A DNA stretch of 64,000 nt from Margaritispora aquatica. Its lineage: Eukaryota; Ascomycota; Leotiomycetes; Helotiales; Discinellaceae. Where the stretch lies: NCBI GenBank assembly GCA_007644065.1, contig VJWN01000016.1, positions 62,001-126,000 on the forward strand. The letters are read 5' to 3'. A program made the translations under genes and the position numbers. This document shows positions 1-13,027 of this stretch, one piece after another; the stretch's first letter is position 1; each line of letters starts with the position of its first letter. The notes beneath the pieces were generated by a model, which was not told the DNA's origin, did no database searches, and saw only the letters and a list, made by a program, of their open reading frames with translations.

Positions 1-1176
1 CTGCTTCTGTCGCCTTTCATACCCATCTCGCCCAGGCCCAATCCCTTCGGGTTCTTCGAGCTCACTTTGTTTGAGTGCGTCTGAGGATTGGTCTCGACGG
101 GGAGTTCTGAGAGCAGGTCTTCAGTGTTACTATTGTTCTTGCCCTTGTTCTTGTTGGATAGTTCGATGAGGGGTGAGCCGCCGTCGAGTTCGTTCATGGG
201 GAGATGGGGCGTGTAATGGCTGTCTATCTCATGCGCTACTTCTCCCATGACGGGAACGCTATATGGTGGCGCGGGGCTAGCTGGTGTGTGAGAGTACTGG
301 TTTGAGTGCGTAGATGGTGTGATTTTGGTGGTTGGTGTGTAGTATTCTCCTGTGATTGAGGTCAACATCTGTTTTGTTCGCAACCTCTTTTCCGGAATTC
401 GCGTTCTGTTACCTACCCTTTACTCCTACCCTCTCACCATCACTCTCTTTCTCCCTGACTGGCCCACCAGGTGGCCGTCTTGAAGCCTCGTAGGCTAACA
501 TCGAGGTATCTTTCTTGTTTTGCCGTCTCCTACAAAACCAAAAGATAGCACATGCGAGTAGAGCCAAGACGAGAACCCCACCTGCAGCACCACCTGCAAT
601 AGCTGCAATTGGAGGACTAGATTGCTTCGTGGTATTTGTATTTGAGTCTGGTGCGGCAGCTTGGATGATCACTATTGTTGCTGTGGTAGCAAGGCCATTT
701 GCAGCAGTTGTGGTGTAAATATGTTGGGTGGTTTGAAGCTGATTGGCAGTACGATCTGTTGCTGTGACTGAGGAGAGGATAGTCATCGCCGACGTTGGCT
801 TTTGTGACGATCTCACTGAACTCGTTGCACCTCCAACCAAGATACTTTTGAAAGCCATAGGATGCAACTTCGCAGTTGGACAGCCATTGTTCTTACACGC
901 GTCGATCTCGCAACAGCCTTGAAACGTAGGTGATTGCACAGCACATGTATACCATAGTCCAATTGAGCATTGCACATTCGGCCAGTACGAGCCATTATTT
1001 ATGGTGAAGTCTGGTCCTGGATCGGTTCCCATGCCTGCTGCTCGAAGGTCTTTGGCGGGACAACCTACACCGTTGCATGGATCGCTTGTGCAGCAGCCGA
1101 AGAAGGTTGGCATTTGGGCTTCGCATGTCCACCAGCGACCTCCAAGTGGGCATGAGCCTTTAGGGGTTGATTCCAT
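1..1176 (-). CDS. Cys-rich single-pass membrane protein (3' end beyond window)
   Basis: Not a family I can name. The ATG at 1176 opens two similar cysteine-rich blocks (residues about 9-40 and 70-100), each with the pattern C..G.W(W/Y)TC...PTF.GCC..(D)(P/A)C..GCP. A Ser/Thr-rich stalk follows, then a hydrophobic segment at about 189-213 (IAAIAGGAAGGVLVLALLAC), stopped by CRRRQNKK. This suggests an outer cysteine-rich head, one membrane span and a cytoplasmic tail. No N-terminal signal peptide is visible, so a signal-anchor topology is inferred. The first exon runs on to a TAA at 409, but a GTAGGT donor at 416 and an ACAG acceptor at 350 define a 67-nt intron. It joins in frame to a Pro/Ser/Asn-rich tail (349 to 1) that continues past the window edge. 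A plasma-membrane or wall-sensing role is possible but not shown. Confidence 0.7.
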
Positions 1177-2801
1177 CTTAGTTATTATTATTGACGAAGT
1201 ACGAAGTCAAACTATACGATAGCGTCGTCGTCACAGAAAAGAGGACAATAAGAGAAAGACAAGATGTTTGACAAGGACTGGAGGATAAATATGCTTGCCA
1301 GGCTGGCTGGGGAAGAGATTGAGGCAGACTTATTGAGGCTTAAAGGCTAGGGTAGAAGTTCTACATGAGTGCAGTTCAATCGAGGCTCTGTGTAAGAGAA
1401 AGGAAATAGATGAGCTCGATCAACACTTGGTGTGGAGAGCGGGCGACTTAGATTCGCTGGAAATCACCTCAATCAAGCCGTGGAACGTCATTATGGGTGC
1501 ACAAGGTCAACTGCGGATTTCATATTGTTAGATTCTTGAATGAGAGATGAAACACTTCAATAAACTTGATGTACCACATAACTAAGTATTTGAACTCATG
1601 CAGTACTCCTTTTGGAGGTGTGTGTACCACTATGGATAATGAAGATGGAAGGTCTCGAAGATCGCAACGAGAGAAATATTCGAACCAAGAGAAAGTTCAA
1701 CGATCAAGAGAATAGAACTCACAGTTTGAAGTAAAACATTTCGTAATAAAATGTCGTCAGATCAGTCTTGCAAGGCGAATTATAAGTCTCGTCGGCAGGA
1801 TGAATAGGATTGCTACCATCCGGAGTTGGGGACTGAAGACTTTCAAACTCCAATGAGAACAAAATAGATGTTGTCATTCGATGCTCGCCCTGTTTCAGAA
1901 CGTACAACATACCTGTGATATCGCATTAAAATGTGAATACAATGGAAAGTATTGAGCCCAAATCTCGATTTTGGTGTCAAGTTCTCCATCAAGAGCAGGC
2001 ATCGAGATATTTCTTCAAAGGACACGGCATCTGTAGCTTCTTAGACAACTTCATGCACCTCGCCTCTCTTAACTACAAGCAGTAAGAATCAGACTGCCTT
2101 ACTGCACGATAAATACGTTGGTTGGTGGTTCGCAGTTGACGAAGGAATATTTGAAAGTCGATGTACGACGCAAACAATCATCCTCGCAACTCCTCTCTCA
2201 ACAGGGTCAGTTTGCTAGTAAAACTCATTGAATAGTATGTTCGAAATGAAAGATGAAAAAGAATGAAGATAGATGAGGCTCAAATGACTAAGTGAGGCCG
2301 AAAAACAAAGCTGGTTCAAATATCCTCAATGCGACTGTTACGCCCCATTCAATAAGCAAGTCGCTTCGATAAGCTTAACTCTAGCTCCACTTGGAGCATA
2401 TCGTGGCGAAAAGAAGTAAAAGTAGAATTTTAACATGCTCTTCAGAAACAGGAGAGAGGATCAAAAGATGAAGATATACTTTCCAGGTCACTGTAGTTAT
2501 AGAATCGATACGCGTTTCAAGATCCAAATGCCAAGCCGAGGTCACCCAAAATGGAATGGCGACGATCCTTAGCGTGTTCCTCCTGAGGAACCCCCGATTG
2601 GGAAATTGAAGTTATACGGACATCCCAACCGCCCTCAGCTCTTGTTCACGTCTTCTCCCATTTCAGATTCAAACTCGAGGATAAATCGTACTCACTCATT
2701 GTACGACCTCTGCCATTCCTTTTTTGTTCCTTTCTAGCCACGATACCCTTGCCGCGATCGATTTCGATATCAACAAATAAACAAGCAACCAAACCCCCAC
2801 G
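1177..2801. other. Intergenic, no gene recognised
   Basis: The stretch lies between the starts of two divergent genes and must hold both promoters. Only short open frames of 60-70 codons occur, without splice-linked continuity or recognisable motifs. No repeat or RNA gene is seen. Confidence 0.6.
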
Positions 2802-3792
2802 ATGCAACCCATCACCCTCCTTCTCGCAGCTGCGCCTGCACTTGTCGCCGCCAGAGGAACTCTCGGATTCGCGCTGGGCAACAAGAAGGCCGACGGAACG
2901 TGCAAGTTCCAGGTCGATTATGCTGCCGATTTCAAGGCCATCAGTGGAAGCAGCAAGTTAGTACGAGGATATTCTGCTAGCGATTGCAATACAGCCAAGG
3001 AGATTCTGCCAGCTGCAAAGGCAGCTGGTGTGCAAGTTGTTCTGGGCATTTGGTAGGTTCTACACATGCACATGAGGATGAATGGAAGGTTAACGACGTG
3101 TAGGCCAGATACCGATGATAGCTATGCCAAGGACAAAGCTGCCGTTGTAACATACGCCCCTCTGTATGCCGACCAAGTATATGCCATCACAGTTGGTAGC
3201 GAGAGCATGTACCGCGGAAACTTCACAGGAGACCAATTGCTCGTCAAGATCAAAGAAGTCAAGACCGCAACAGGCGGCAAGTTCAAGGTTGGCACGGCAG
3301 ATTCATGGAACAAATACCAAGATGGAACCGCAGACCCATTGATCAAGGGTGGTGCTGATATCCTGCTTTGCAACGCGTTTTCGTACTGGCAGGGACAGAC
3401 CATTGCCAATTCCAGTGGTAGTTTCTTTGATGATATCATGCAGGCATTTGGACATATCCAGGCTGTTGGTGGATCATCTGTTCCTGAGCTGTGGGTTGGG
3501 GAGACTGGTATGTATTTGCAACCCAAAAGGAGACAATCGTGCTAATTGATTAGGATGGCCTACTGATGGTTCCGTCTATCAATCGGCAGTGCCCACCGTT
3601 ACCAATGCGCAAACCTTCTGGTCCCACTCCATCTGTGGTATCTTGGACTGGGGCGTGAATGTCTTCTCATTCGAGGCCTTTGATGAGCCATGGAAGCCAG
3701 TCTCAGTTGGACAGGATGGAAGTGTGGCCGATGAGACGCATTGGGGTGTGATGAAGTCAGACCGAAGCGCTAAGTACTCTTTGGCATGTTAG
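2802..3792 (+). CDS. GH17 secreted beta-1,3-glucanase/transglycosylase (Bgl2-like)
   Basis: A 297-residue protein in three exons (2802-3052, 3104-3507, 3554-3792); the introns are 51 and 46 nt. Residues 1-17 form a signal peptide (MQPITLLLAAAPALVAA) and the mature protein begins RGTLGFALG. The fold matches the short fungal GH17 (Bgl2/Bgt1) family, which cuts and re-joins beta-1,3-glucan in the cell wall. The general acid/base is expected at Glu117 in the VGSES motif and the nucleophile at Glu217 in VGETGWPTDG; both are present. FEAFDEPWK near the C-terminus is also typical. There is no C-terminal hydrophobic tail, so it is secreted or wall-associated rather than GPI-anchored. Intron 2 splits the GW of the nucleophile motif in phase 1. 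Start context is CCCACGATGC. All expected residues are intact. Confidence 0.93.
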
Positions 3793-3989
3793 TTAAGTGT
3801 CCGTGCTGCCAATATGTCGATTTTCCTTTGGTGGGTGGATGATTTGGATTTGGCGATAGATTCGTACCCAGAGTGATTGTTTATATCTTCACGTTGACGA
3901 GAAGGTGATGTATGTGAGCGAGGGAGTTGATTCATAGATGAGAATGTCATATTGCTCGAGGGATATACCCTTCATGTTAGTCTGATGTC

Positions 3990-4040
3990 TTTTTTTTTTT
4001 TTTTTGAATGAATGAATGAATGAATGAATGAATGAATGAA
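3990..4040. repeat. Poly-T plus (GAAT)n microsatellite
   Basis: A run of 16 T (3990-4005) is followed directly by nearly nine GAAT units (4006-4040), about 200 bp after the GH17 stop codon. It is likely polymorphic in length. Confidence 0.95.
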
Positions 4041-4397
4041 TCGCATGCTGGAGCTGGCTCGGCTGGATATGCAGCCAGAGAGCCCTTGCAGTAACGTGGA
4101 CTCCACTTGGATAAAATAGGGTGCGGATGACAGTCCATTTCGTGCAACCTTAATTCAACAGCTCGTGAATCTGTCAAGTCCTTAGGTCGCACTTTGCACG
4201 TTCCCACCAAATTTTTCTGGCATCGATCGAATCGACCTCGCCTTCCATGTTGTGCGTGGCAGGATAGGATAGGTAGGATAAGGGGTATGTTGTGTTCAGA
4301 ATGATAGGCAAGTCTGACATATCTGAAGACTTGGTGTGCAGCAAGTACCCCTCATGTTCCCCTCGCTCCCCCTTTTCTATTCGTTTTGTATGGTACA

Positions 4398-4427
4398 CAT
4401 ATGTATATATATATACATATATATATG
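4398..4427. repeat. AT-rich dinucleotide tract
   Basis: Alternating TA/AT tract with two near-palindromic halves (ATATGTATATATATATACATAT). It could be an A/T-rich promoter or unwinding element, but no nearby start supports a function. Confidence 0.8.
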
Positions 4428-4913
4428 GTAGTTCTCTCTACCTGTGCTTAGTTGTGGTATCTGTGTTCTTCAGTACCTTCGAACCCTCGATTTGAATATC
4501 AACCACTCTCTCGAAGTGACATGGAAGATAGAATCAGCTCAACTATTTTAATCAAAATAAATAAGCGAAGTAAGTATAAATAGAGCTCCTCAACTCGAAG
4601 TCCTTTTTTTTTCTTCCAACACGCCGTTGAGATTTGAATTTCTTTCGATTTCGCATTAAAACCGAATGTTAATGTCTCTGAATACCTCCGGAAATGGATG
4701 GATGGATAATGAATGGAGACATTGGATAGGCGTTTCCAGCCAATCTTGACCCGAGATTTGCATCCACTCTTCTTTCTCCACACTTTGGTTCCAAGCCAGC
4801 AAAGCCAACAAGCCAGGGCCAGGGGGGAGAGGATCTGGAAATTATTATGGAAGGGATCTTGGGTCTTGGGGAAAGGAAGGTCTGGGTGCGTGCGACAAGA
4901 CAGGAGTTCTGGT

Positions 4914-4950
4914 TGGATAATACTGGATAATACTGGATAATACTGGATAA
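4914..4950. repeat. 10-bp tandem repeat, about 3.7 copies
   Basis: Unit TACTGGATAA repeated exactly at 4921, 4931 and 4941, with a partial copy before. Function unknown. Confidence 0.95.
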
Positions 4951-5856
4951 TCCATAGTATTGGATGAATTTCCTATGAGAACCCATACCATACCATACTG
5001 TAGACCCCATAGAAAACACCCCCCTAATCCTACCTCTCCTACCACCTCCCTATGTATAAAAATATATGTCGAACTGTTGTTGACGTGGACGTGTTAGTTC
5101 AGCAGGTTGCTGTGCATCGTGCATCGTGTGCATCGTGCATAATTCCAGCCAATCCATCAAGAATCCCTGCATTATTACTGTATTACCATATTACTGTAAT
5201 CCTCTAATCCTGTAATCCTGTAATCCTGTACATAGTCCTGTGATTTTGCTTGTGCTCGTCCTCGTCCTCGTACTTTCACTGTGCAGTCCTAACATATTTT
5301 GTGCTTGACCTTATGCTTGCACCCCCCCCCCCATCCCATTCATCCATCCCTCATCCCTGGGACATCTCGTCAAACTTCCCTTCCCGTCCCATCCATCCCC
5401 ATCTTAAGCCTTTTCAACATCGACACCTTCAAATCCATCCGACAATTCGCCCTCACCTACCCATCAACAACATCTCCTCTCGACACTCACCTCAGAAGTT
5501 TGCGATCGCATACTTCGATTCTTTGTATGCCTCTATTTTCGCGGTCTTGATCTACATGTCCTCGGCTCGTTCATCGACTTGTTAATCGTTATGTCACTCC
5601 TTTAATTCATACCCAATACTTTTTTTTAATTTTCCCCCTTGACATTCTTCTCTCGAATTCGAACGCGTCGCATCCTTCAGCAAACAATCATCAGGCCTAA
5701 GGAACTCTAGGGAGAGACTTCGGGCTTCATTTACTCGAAAGAGACACAGTGGCAGACGACTTGAGTCTCGTCTGCGCTGGTCTCGTTGCGGTGCGTTCAC
5801 ATTATTCTGGAGGGCTGTGGAAGGGGACCCCCATCAATTGTTTTCTTCGCCGCAGA

Positions 5857-5883
5857 ATGCCTCGACTGACCCTTCTCTCATGA
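5857..5883 (+). promoter_or_regulatory. uORF whose stop overlaps the main start codon
   Basis: A short frame, ATG at 5857 to TGA at 5881-5883 (8 codons), ends inside the ATGATG that begins the long protein at 5880. An overlapping stop/start (ATGA) is a layout compatible with termination-reinitiation. It applies only if this part of the leader is in the mature mRNA. Confidence 0.5.
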
Positions 5884-8800
5884 TGATAGATCCTGAAACA
5901 ATTTCTTCTTTGATTGCATCGCCTCCTCCTGCTGCACTGGCAGAGGACGGACCCAACGAGCTTCCTATCCAAAGCATAGAACAGCCAGGCTCGCCAGCTT
6001 TCTCGACAACTTCAACTGCAGACGAAGAGGGTTCATCCCCTATACTCCCCCCTCTCCCAGCTCCGAGTTTCCGCGGTCGAAATTTTGAGCATCAAAGATC
6101 AAGAACACCGTCCGAATCGCATACGGACAGTAGCTATTACTATACTGCAAGTTGGGGGTCTCCATATCAGCAACCACCAGCTTCGACGAGAGCTCGTTCT
6201 CACGCTCATACCAATACGTTGAGCAGCTTGGGTAGTGAACCAGATTCGCCTATTCATCACATTGAGTTCCACACTCCATTTTTGAGGCCAGCTCCAACTT
6301 TTGGTGCCCTACAAGCCAATCCCGAGTTTGTGTCTCAGGACGGGCTTATCAGTGCCGCCGTACTTGCCAATCGAGCTCGTCGACCAGCAACAGGCTTGAC
6401 GGAAGATTGGATACGACAGCACACAGGAGGTGAATCTGCAGAGCGAAACCACTGGCTCAGTGACGATCCAGGAGATAGTGAACACTCTTCATTGAGCGGA
6501 TCGATCTCGGGAGATAATAGAGAGTGGTTGGGACAAGAGATAGAAGCGCAAACACCGACTTTGAAGACATTCTCGGAGGCTGCTCGTCAGAGAATTCGTC
6601 CGCGACACCGACGAATTGCTACTACGGAAACGTTGAAGCAAGAAGACTTTTTGGACGATACCATCCCAGCCATGTCGCTCACGACCGAGAACGGCAACGG
6701 GGCAGTGGAAATGGATGATAGACCACCTCCACCACCACCGAAAGACGCGCGCACGGCATCAATTACTTCTCAATTCCAGACGGTACCTACTACGATGTCT
6801 CCAGCTCCAATTGCTCCACGACTGAAAAAAAAGGTTCCGTGGAAAGGGAAGAATATATTGGTTCTCTTGCCATGGGATGATGAGCGTGGCCACAAGGGTA
6901 AAGCGCCGACACCGATGTCAGAGAAAGATGTAAATGCTATGATGAAGGAGTGGGAACAGCTTGGATATGATACCACTGGGTTCAATCTGGGGCCTGAACT
7001 TTCTGATCGTCAAGAAGGAGGTCAAGGCCAGAGTCGTAGTCCATGGCCACTTGTTGAAGATATGACCAGCGAGCGGCAACAAAAGAGCTATAAAGTTAGC
7101 ATTCCTAATCGTCAAGGTAAGTCTCATTCCAACTTGTCCCTGATCAGCTTGATCGAATTTTCCAATGCTGCAGATTATGGCGCTATACTGTGGTATATTT
7201 TTGAATACTGCTAATATGTCTAGAATGGGACAACTACGTGAGAGAATTGAGTGAGGCTAAACTGCGAGCTCTGGGAGTTTCCTTTGGTGATGATGATCCC
7301 ATACCTACTATTTCACCAGCTGTATCGAACATGAACAGCAGGAGAACATCAATGGCATATCCATCATTGCCATTTTCGCCTCCACTTCCAACATCTTCAG
7401 CGAACAGTAGTCATTTAATCCACCAGCAAAACCCCTTCTCCCCTGTCATGATGCCAGGAGCAGGTTTGTCTACAAACCAGAGTTCGGTTCCAGGATCCAT
7501 TGCATCGCCAGCTTCGATGCATGCTCATATGCAAGGGAAGTATAATCCAAGGCAGTCAGTGTCATTCTCCGGTGCAGAGCATCCATTTGGTTCACCGTTC
7601 CAATATCCTCAGCAAAATTCTCCCACCGTCTGGTCGCCTCAGCAAATGTTGTATCAGCAAGGTCATCTTGGACACTCGAGAGGAGGTTCGCCTTCTGTTT
7701 CGCTACAGAACTTGGGTGCTTTGGCTTCGCCTTCCTCGCCATTCTCACAAGATGGATATTTCCCACAAAATGGAGATATGGTTGCCCAAATGCACCAACG
7801 TCAGCACATGCTTCAAACACAACTTGCACACCAGCAACAATTGCAGCTTGGTGCTCGAGCCTCGCCCAGATTACAGGAAGTTCGTGAAATCCCAGAGGAA
7901 GAGGTTTTGTCAAAGAGCCCTTCAAAGACTCCGGAAGCTAGACAGCCCAAACACAATCCTAGTAACAGCTTACAACAAGAGATTGATGATGCAGAATATC
8001 ACTTGGAGGAACAGATGCAACGCGAGCTGGAGCATGAAGATTACAGCCCCCACTCTGACAAGGAGGATGACCAATTTGCTGAAAAGCCAGTCAATACGCA
8101 CATGCGTAATTCATCTTCACTCCACAAAGGACTTGGTGGACTTGGTTCGTCGCGATATGCTGATGATGGGCCGGAAGGACCAGTTTTGCATCATCCTCAG
8201 CCACACAGCAGAGGCCACTCACTCTCCCAGCGTCCATTTCAGGACAATGAACAGAGCCCGGTTGAGTCGAATTTGGGCATGCTTGGAATTGCAGAGGCCG
8301 CAAAACCCGATCTTTCTGATATTGAGACAAACCCAAGCAACACGGGAACACCCGTGCAAGTACACTCTGGGAACGAACACAGCAGAGCTTTGTCTGTTGC
8401 CAGTAACCCTTGGGCATCGGATGTCAATCGCACCGAGGACAGCAATAAGCCTAAGCGTGGTCACGTCACGAAGGCTTCTATGTCAACCCTCAACGTTGCT
8501 GCAAAGGAGTTCAAATTCAATACATCAAGTTCTTTCAGCAAGCCAAGCCCGTTTTCCTTCAATGGAAACAACTTTCAATCTCCAATGCCATTTGGAGCCT
8601 TCGCACCACCTCCAGTCCCTACGAACTCTTTTACCCATCATGCGGCATCTGCTTCTCGGGGTTTCATCAATGTTGCGGCTCCTGTCTTCACTCCTGGTCG
8701 CAGCGAGTTCAATTTCTCGTCATCTGGACCATCATTCAGACCTGATGCACCAGCTTTTACTCCACTAAAAGCCAATTTCGCGGACTCTGTAGGCTCAAAT

Positions 8801-11800
8801 GGGGAAGCGCCTCACAGCTCAATTTTTGGTAACATTGATCTGGCTGCCATCAGTCTGTCGAAGCCAAATAAGAAATCAAAGGCTGTCCCTATCATTCGTC
8901 CTGACAGCAGTCAATCCAAGGCCATGGAAGATGACGATGTGGAAGACAAAGATGGCCGCATTACTCAAGGCGAGGGTCGGTTTAAGAGAGCTCGTGGTGG
9001 TAAAGAGGATGGTGATTCTGTGCCTCTCTTTGCTGAGCCAAGCATGCCACTAGGCGAGACGACTCGTGAGCAATCTCCTCCTAAGGAGACTCTCACCGTA
9101 GTAACCGCTCAAGCCGATAAAGAGAACTCGGCCCCCGCAGAGGAAGGAGAGCATATCTTGGAGGAAACCAGCAAAGCTCACGCTGGCCCCATTGAGAGCT
9201 CTCCCGAGAATGACAAGGATTTCGTCCCATATGAGTTCAATCAACAAAAGCAAGCAGAGGATTTCAACGCAGCAAGACCATTCACATCTCGCAGGTATGG
9301 ATCTGGTCTCCCTGCCTATGGGACATTTATTCCGTCTGCTTCAGAGGACGAGATCAGAGCAACAATTGCGGATCCTCAAAAGTCAAAGGGGCACAAAAAG
9401 AGTGGGTCTTCATTGTCGGCTACTGCAAAGCCATTTGAGTTCAAGCCAGGAGCCTTCAGTTTCAAATTTGGGGAACCTTCGGAACCAAAAACGACTCTGG
9501 TCTCTCCACCACCACTTCCAAGTGCTTCTCTCCCAAGTGCTGGATTGTCGGCTTCTAGATATGCTCGAAGTCCATCTCCCGTTGTGGATGTGACCTCGCC
9601 TGATATAGAGATGCAACCGCATGAAGAAGCACAGTTCCAAGCTTCCCTTCCAGGACCCGACAGCCCTCCAGCTTACCCATCTGAGGCAGAGGATGAAGAG
9701 CGCGAGCCTACATTTGAGGAGATTGATGCAATCATGAATCAACTTAATGAGGTTGAGCTTGAATCTGCTCCACCCGAAAGCCGATGGGCACCCAGTAGTC
9801 CAGCAAGACAGTTCCAAATGCCGGATATGGACAACGCTTCTCCCATCAGATTGCAGCCTCAGAATCTTATGCGCAGTGATGCTCCAAGCCCAAGTCCTGG
9901 CAGGTTCCAAGCATTGCCTGGACATTCCAATGTCTTTGGGCGGGTCCATGAAGATCCTTTCGTTGGACAAGAGCAAGCCAGTTTTGATTCGCCAGTCCGC
10001 CATCTCAATCACATGGACAGTTTGCCTCCCAGTGAATGGGGTTCTGTACTTAGCGAGACAGAGGAAGCTAAACTTCAACATCGTGCACAGTTTTTTGACA
10101 ACCATGTCAATGATCTGGTAGGTGGTCTCCTGGCTGAGCGTCTTGATCCAGTAGAGCGCACCTTGGAGACTATCCAAATGTCGCTCGATATGTTAGCAGC
10201 TCGTGCTCCATCAAGTCGTCGTGAGAGACGAAGCGTGTCTGGTGCATTGAGCGATGCAGATGATGAAGACGATGACAACAATATGCCACGTCGTTCTTTG
10301 AGTCCACGAAAGGACAAGAAGCTCGAAAAGATTCGCTCTATTGTTATGGAGGCTCTAAATGCTCATCAGGGATCTCGACCCTCGACTGCTACGACAGCTC
10401 TTGAACCATCTATGCCCGATGCTCGGAGCGTACTGAATGCTATCGAGGAAATGAAGGAACAGTTTGGCCAATCTATGCGTCTTGATCTTCGAAGCGAGGA
10501 CATCCGAAACATTGTTGAGGAGACGATTGAGAAACGCCTCCCTGCTTCTCCTGAGGTTGTCATTGACGAGGCTGCTGTGGCAAGAGAGGTCGAGTACAAG
10601 ACCAGGATTGCTGAGCTGGAAGAGAAGCTTTTGCGAGCCGATAGTGACATGACTTCTCGTATTACCGACCTAGAAGACAAACTCATGCGTGTTGATAGCG
10701 ATAGCACTGTGCGCCTCGCCAATTTGGAGGAAAAACATATGCGTGCCAAGAACGATAGCGCTGCACGCATTGCTGATCTTGAAGATCGTCTTCACCGTGC
10801 TGATACTTCCTGCGAAGAGGAGATCAAGACACGCCGTGCTGCAGAGGATCGCTTGGCTGAAGTTCAAAGACTGTTACGCATCTCATCCGAAGAGGAAACT
10901 AGACTTCGCGAGGCCGTGGACGAACGAGACATCAAAATACGCGAAATTGTGGACTCAAGTGACAAGAAGGTTCGAACTGCTGAGGAGCAACGAGCTAAGA
11001 CTACCATGCGTATCACATTACTGGAGGCCGCCCAAGAGAATGCTCAGAGATCCCAAATTGAGCATCAGAACCGACTCGAGTTGACCGAAACTGACCTTCG
11101 ACAAGCCCGACACGATGCCCAGAGATGGCAAATGGAAGCCGAACGAGCTCTTGAGGCTGCCAGAAGACATAGTGAGGATGCCGAACAGGCTAATGAAACT
11201 AATAAGAACCTAAGTCGTACGATCGAAAGCTTGAGGACTCAGATGGAGGAAAGTATCCGAGTCCGCGAGGGTTTCAGAGGGAAATTAATGGATCTGCAGG
11301 AGGATATGGCTTCCGCTGCCCGTGAAATCACCGAAGAGAACGCCCGCCGCGCCAAGAAGGAACAAGAGCTCATTGCCCGACAGGAGGTCCTTGACGCCAG
11401 GCTCCAGGCCGAAGCCCGAACCCGTGAAAGACTGGAAACCGAGATTGAGCGACTTGAGGCTGGTGAGAGAGAAGGTATGCGTGCTGTGAGTGAGATCAAG
11501 AAGATGGAAGTCCTTCTCTCTGAGCTCCGTATGGAGAGCCATAATGCTCAGAAAGATGCTGCTCGTTATCAACGTGAGTTCGAGGAGGCTAGAGAGTCAG
11601 GTTTGAACGAGGTCCAACGCACGAGGCATTACATGCAAGCTGAGATTGAGTCTGCCAACAACCAAGTTAACGTTGTGCGTGAAGATCTCGAGAACCAAGT
11701 CCTCCGACTGCGTGCTGAAATCGACAACATCCGACTCGAGGCTGATACCGCCAGAGCTAAGAGTGAGATGTTGATTGAGGAAGCGGATAACTCGAAGGCT

Positions 11801-13027
11801 TCGATAATTGCAGATTTCAAGACAAGACACGACGATGAATTGGAGGATATTCAAACCCGACATGAACGTCAACTTAGCGTTGCTATCGAGGATGCTCAGC
11901 GTGCTGAGCAGCTTCTACTTGAGCGACTTTCCTTGTCTGCTGCGAAGACTGAACATCTCCAAGACCGTGTTTCGCATCTTGAAGACAAGCTTGAGATTGC
12001 CAATCAAGCTGCCACTGCCGCAGCAGCTGCTGCGAAGACAGCTCGTTCCGCCTCAAGCTCCACTACTGTCAAGCACCTTGGTCGTGCTGTGGAGCTTCCG
12101 GAGAGAGTCTCGCCTCAAGCTCTTCGCGAGTCAATCATGGTACTTCAAGAACAATTGCAACAGCGTGAAAGCACCATCGAGGAGCTTGAATCCACACTTG
12201 CAAATGTGGATGTCGACGCCCCAACAAAGATTTCGAAGCGTGATGATGAGATTATGTGGCTACGAGAGTTATTGTCCGTACGCCAAAGCGACCTTCAGGA
12301 TATCGTAACCGCACTTGAGGGTGGAGAGTACGATCCAGAACGTGTTCGGGATGCGGCGATCAGACTGAGAGCAAACCTGCAAATGGAAGAGCAAGAGCGT
12401 GAACGAGCAATGAATGGAGGTTCAGCTTTGAATCTTCCAAACATCGCTGCCAGCCTTCGCGATGTTGCTGCAAGCCCCAGAATGGCACAAGCTGTTGGTC
12501 CCTTGGCTGCAGCCTGGGGCAATTGGCGAAAGGGAAGAACCGATTCGGTCACCACTCAGCCATTGTACGCGAAAAGCAGCTCTAGCACTCCCAACCGGAC
12601 CTCCAGCCCTAGCAATGCAAGCTTCCTCTCAGGTCTTCTTACACCACCAGCTTCCACCTCAAACTTGCGATCAGGTCCTCCACCTCCTAGCAATCTTGCC
12701 CGAAACAGCGAGCCACAGCCAACAGCCTTCGGTTCGACTGGTCAACGTCTGACTGCCGCTCAGCTAGCAAGTCGCCCAAGAGGCATGAGCAAGCAGTCTC
12801 AAGTCGGGCCCAGAGGGTCGCCGGCTAAGAGTTCCGCATCAGTGCCATCTACACCACCAATGATGAGGAAGAGCAGCTACGACATTGACGCAAGGGCCGA
12901 AGAGTATAGCGATGCTGGCTTCTACGATGACGAGGATGAGAGTATGGTTGAAGATGGACCGAACGCGGGGATGTACGGACATGGGCCTGGACCTGCTATT
13001 AGTGGGAAACAGGTTGGTGGCTGGTAG
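5880..13027 (+). CDS. Very large coiled-coil scaffold protein, function unknown
   Basis: Two exons (5880-7116 and 7224-13027) joined by a 107-nt intron (GTAAGT...CTAG) encode about 2,346 residues. The open frame extends back to a GTG at 5817, but the first ATG is at 5880 (MMIDPETISS), taken here as the start. Domain order: a disordered Ser/Pro-rich N-terminus; a compact conserved-looking block at about 317-440 starting VPWKGKNILVLLPWDDE, spanning the splice junction; a long low-complexity region rich in Ser, Gln and Pro with many S-P sites; an acidic helical stretch; a continuous heptad-rich coiled coil at about 1,485-2,020; and a basic, Pro/Ser-rich C-terminus with AAWGNWRKGR. This layout suits a cytoskeletal, septal, spindle-pole or nuclear-envelope scaffold, but I do not recognise the family and assign no role. 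Many S-P and basic sites suggest phosphorylation. Confidence 0.88.

Larger units (their letters stand above)
3793..5879. other. Long non-coding leader/intergenic stretch
   Basis: About 2.1 kb between the GH17 stop and the start of the coiled-coil gene. It holds simple repeats (listed separately) and long pyrimidine-rich tracts around 5,300-5,650 typical of a fungal promoter and 5' leader. Short open frames here have no recognisable content. A leader intron cannot be excluded. Confidence 0.55.

Noticed and set aside
3122..3526. 134-codon minus-strand frame opposite the GH17 gene.
   Set aside because: Exactly antisense to GH17 coding sequence with catalytic residues on the plus strand.
5817..5879. 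Extending the coiled-coil protein to a start at 5817.
   Set aside because: That codon is GTG; the first in-frame ATG is 5880, and fungal genes rarely start at GTG.
7500..8768. Long plus-strand open frame (422 codons) inside the coiled-coil gene.
   Set aside because: It overlaps the 1,900-codon frame in another phase, has no splice-linked continuation and no motif; it is a shadow of the codon bias.
9410..11572. Several minus-strand frames of 80-255 codons.
   Set aside because: All lie antisense to the coiled-coil coding sequence, are Ser/Arg-rich and match no family.
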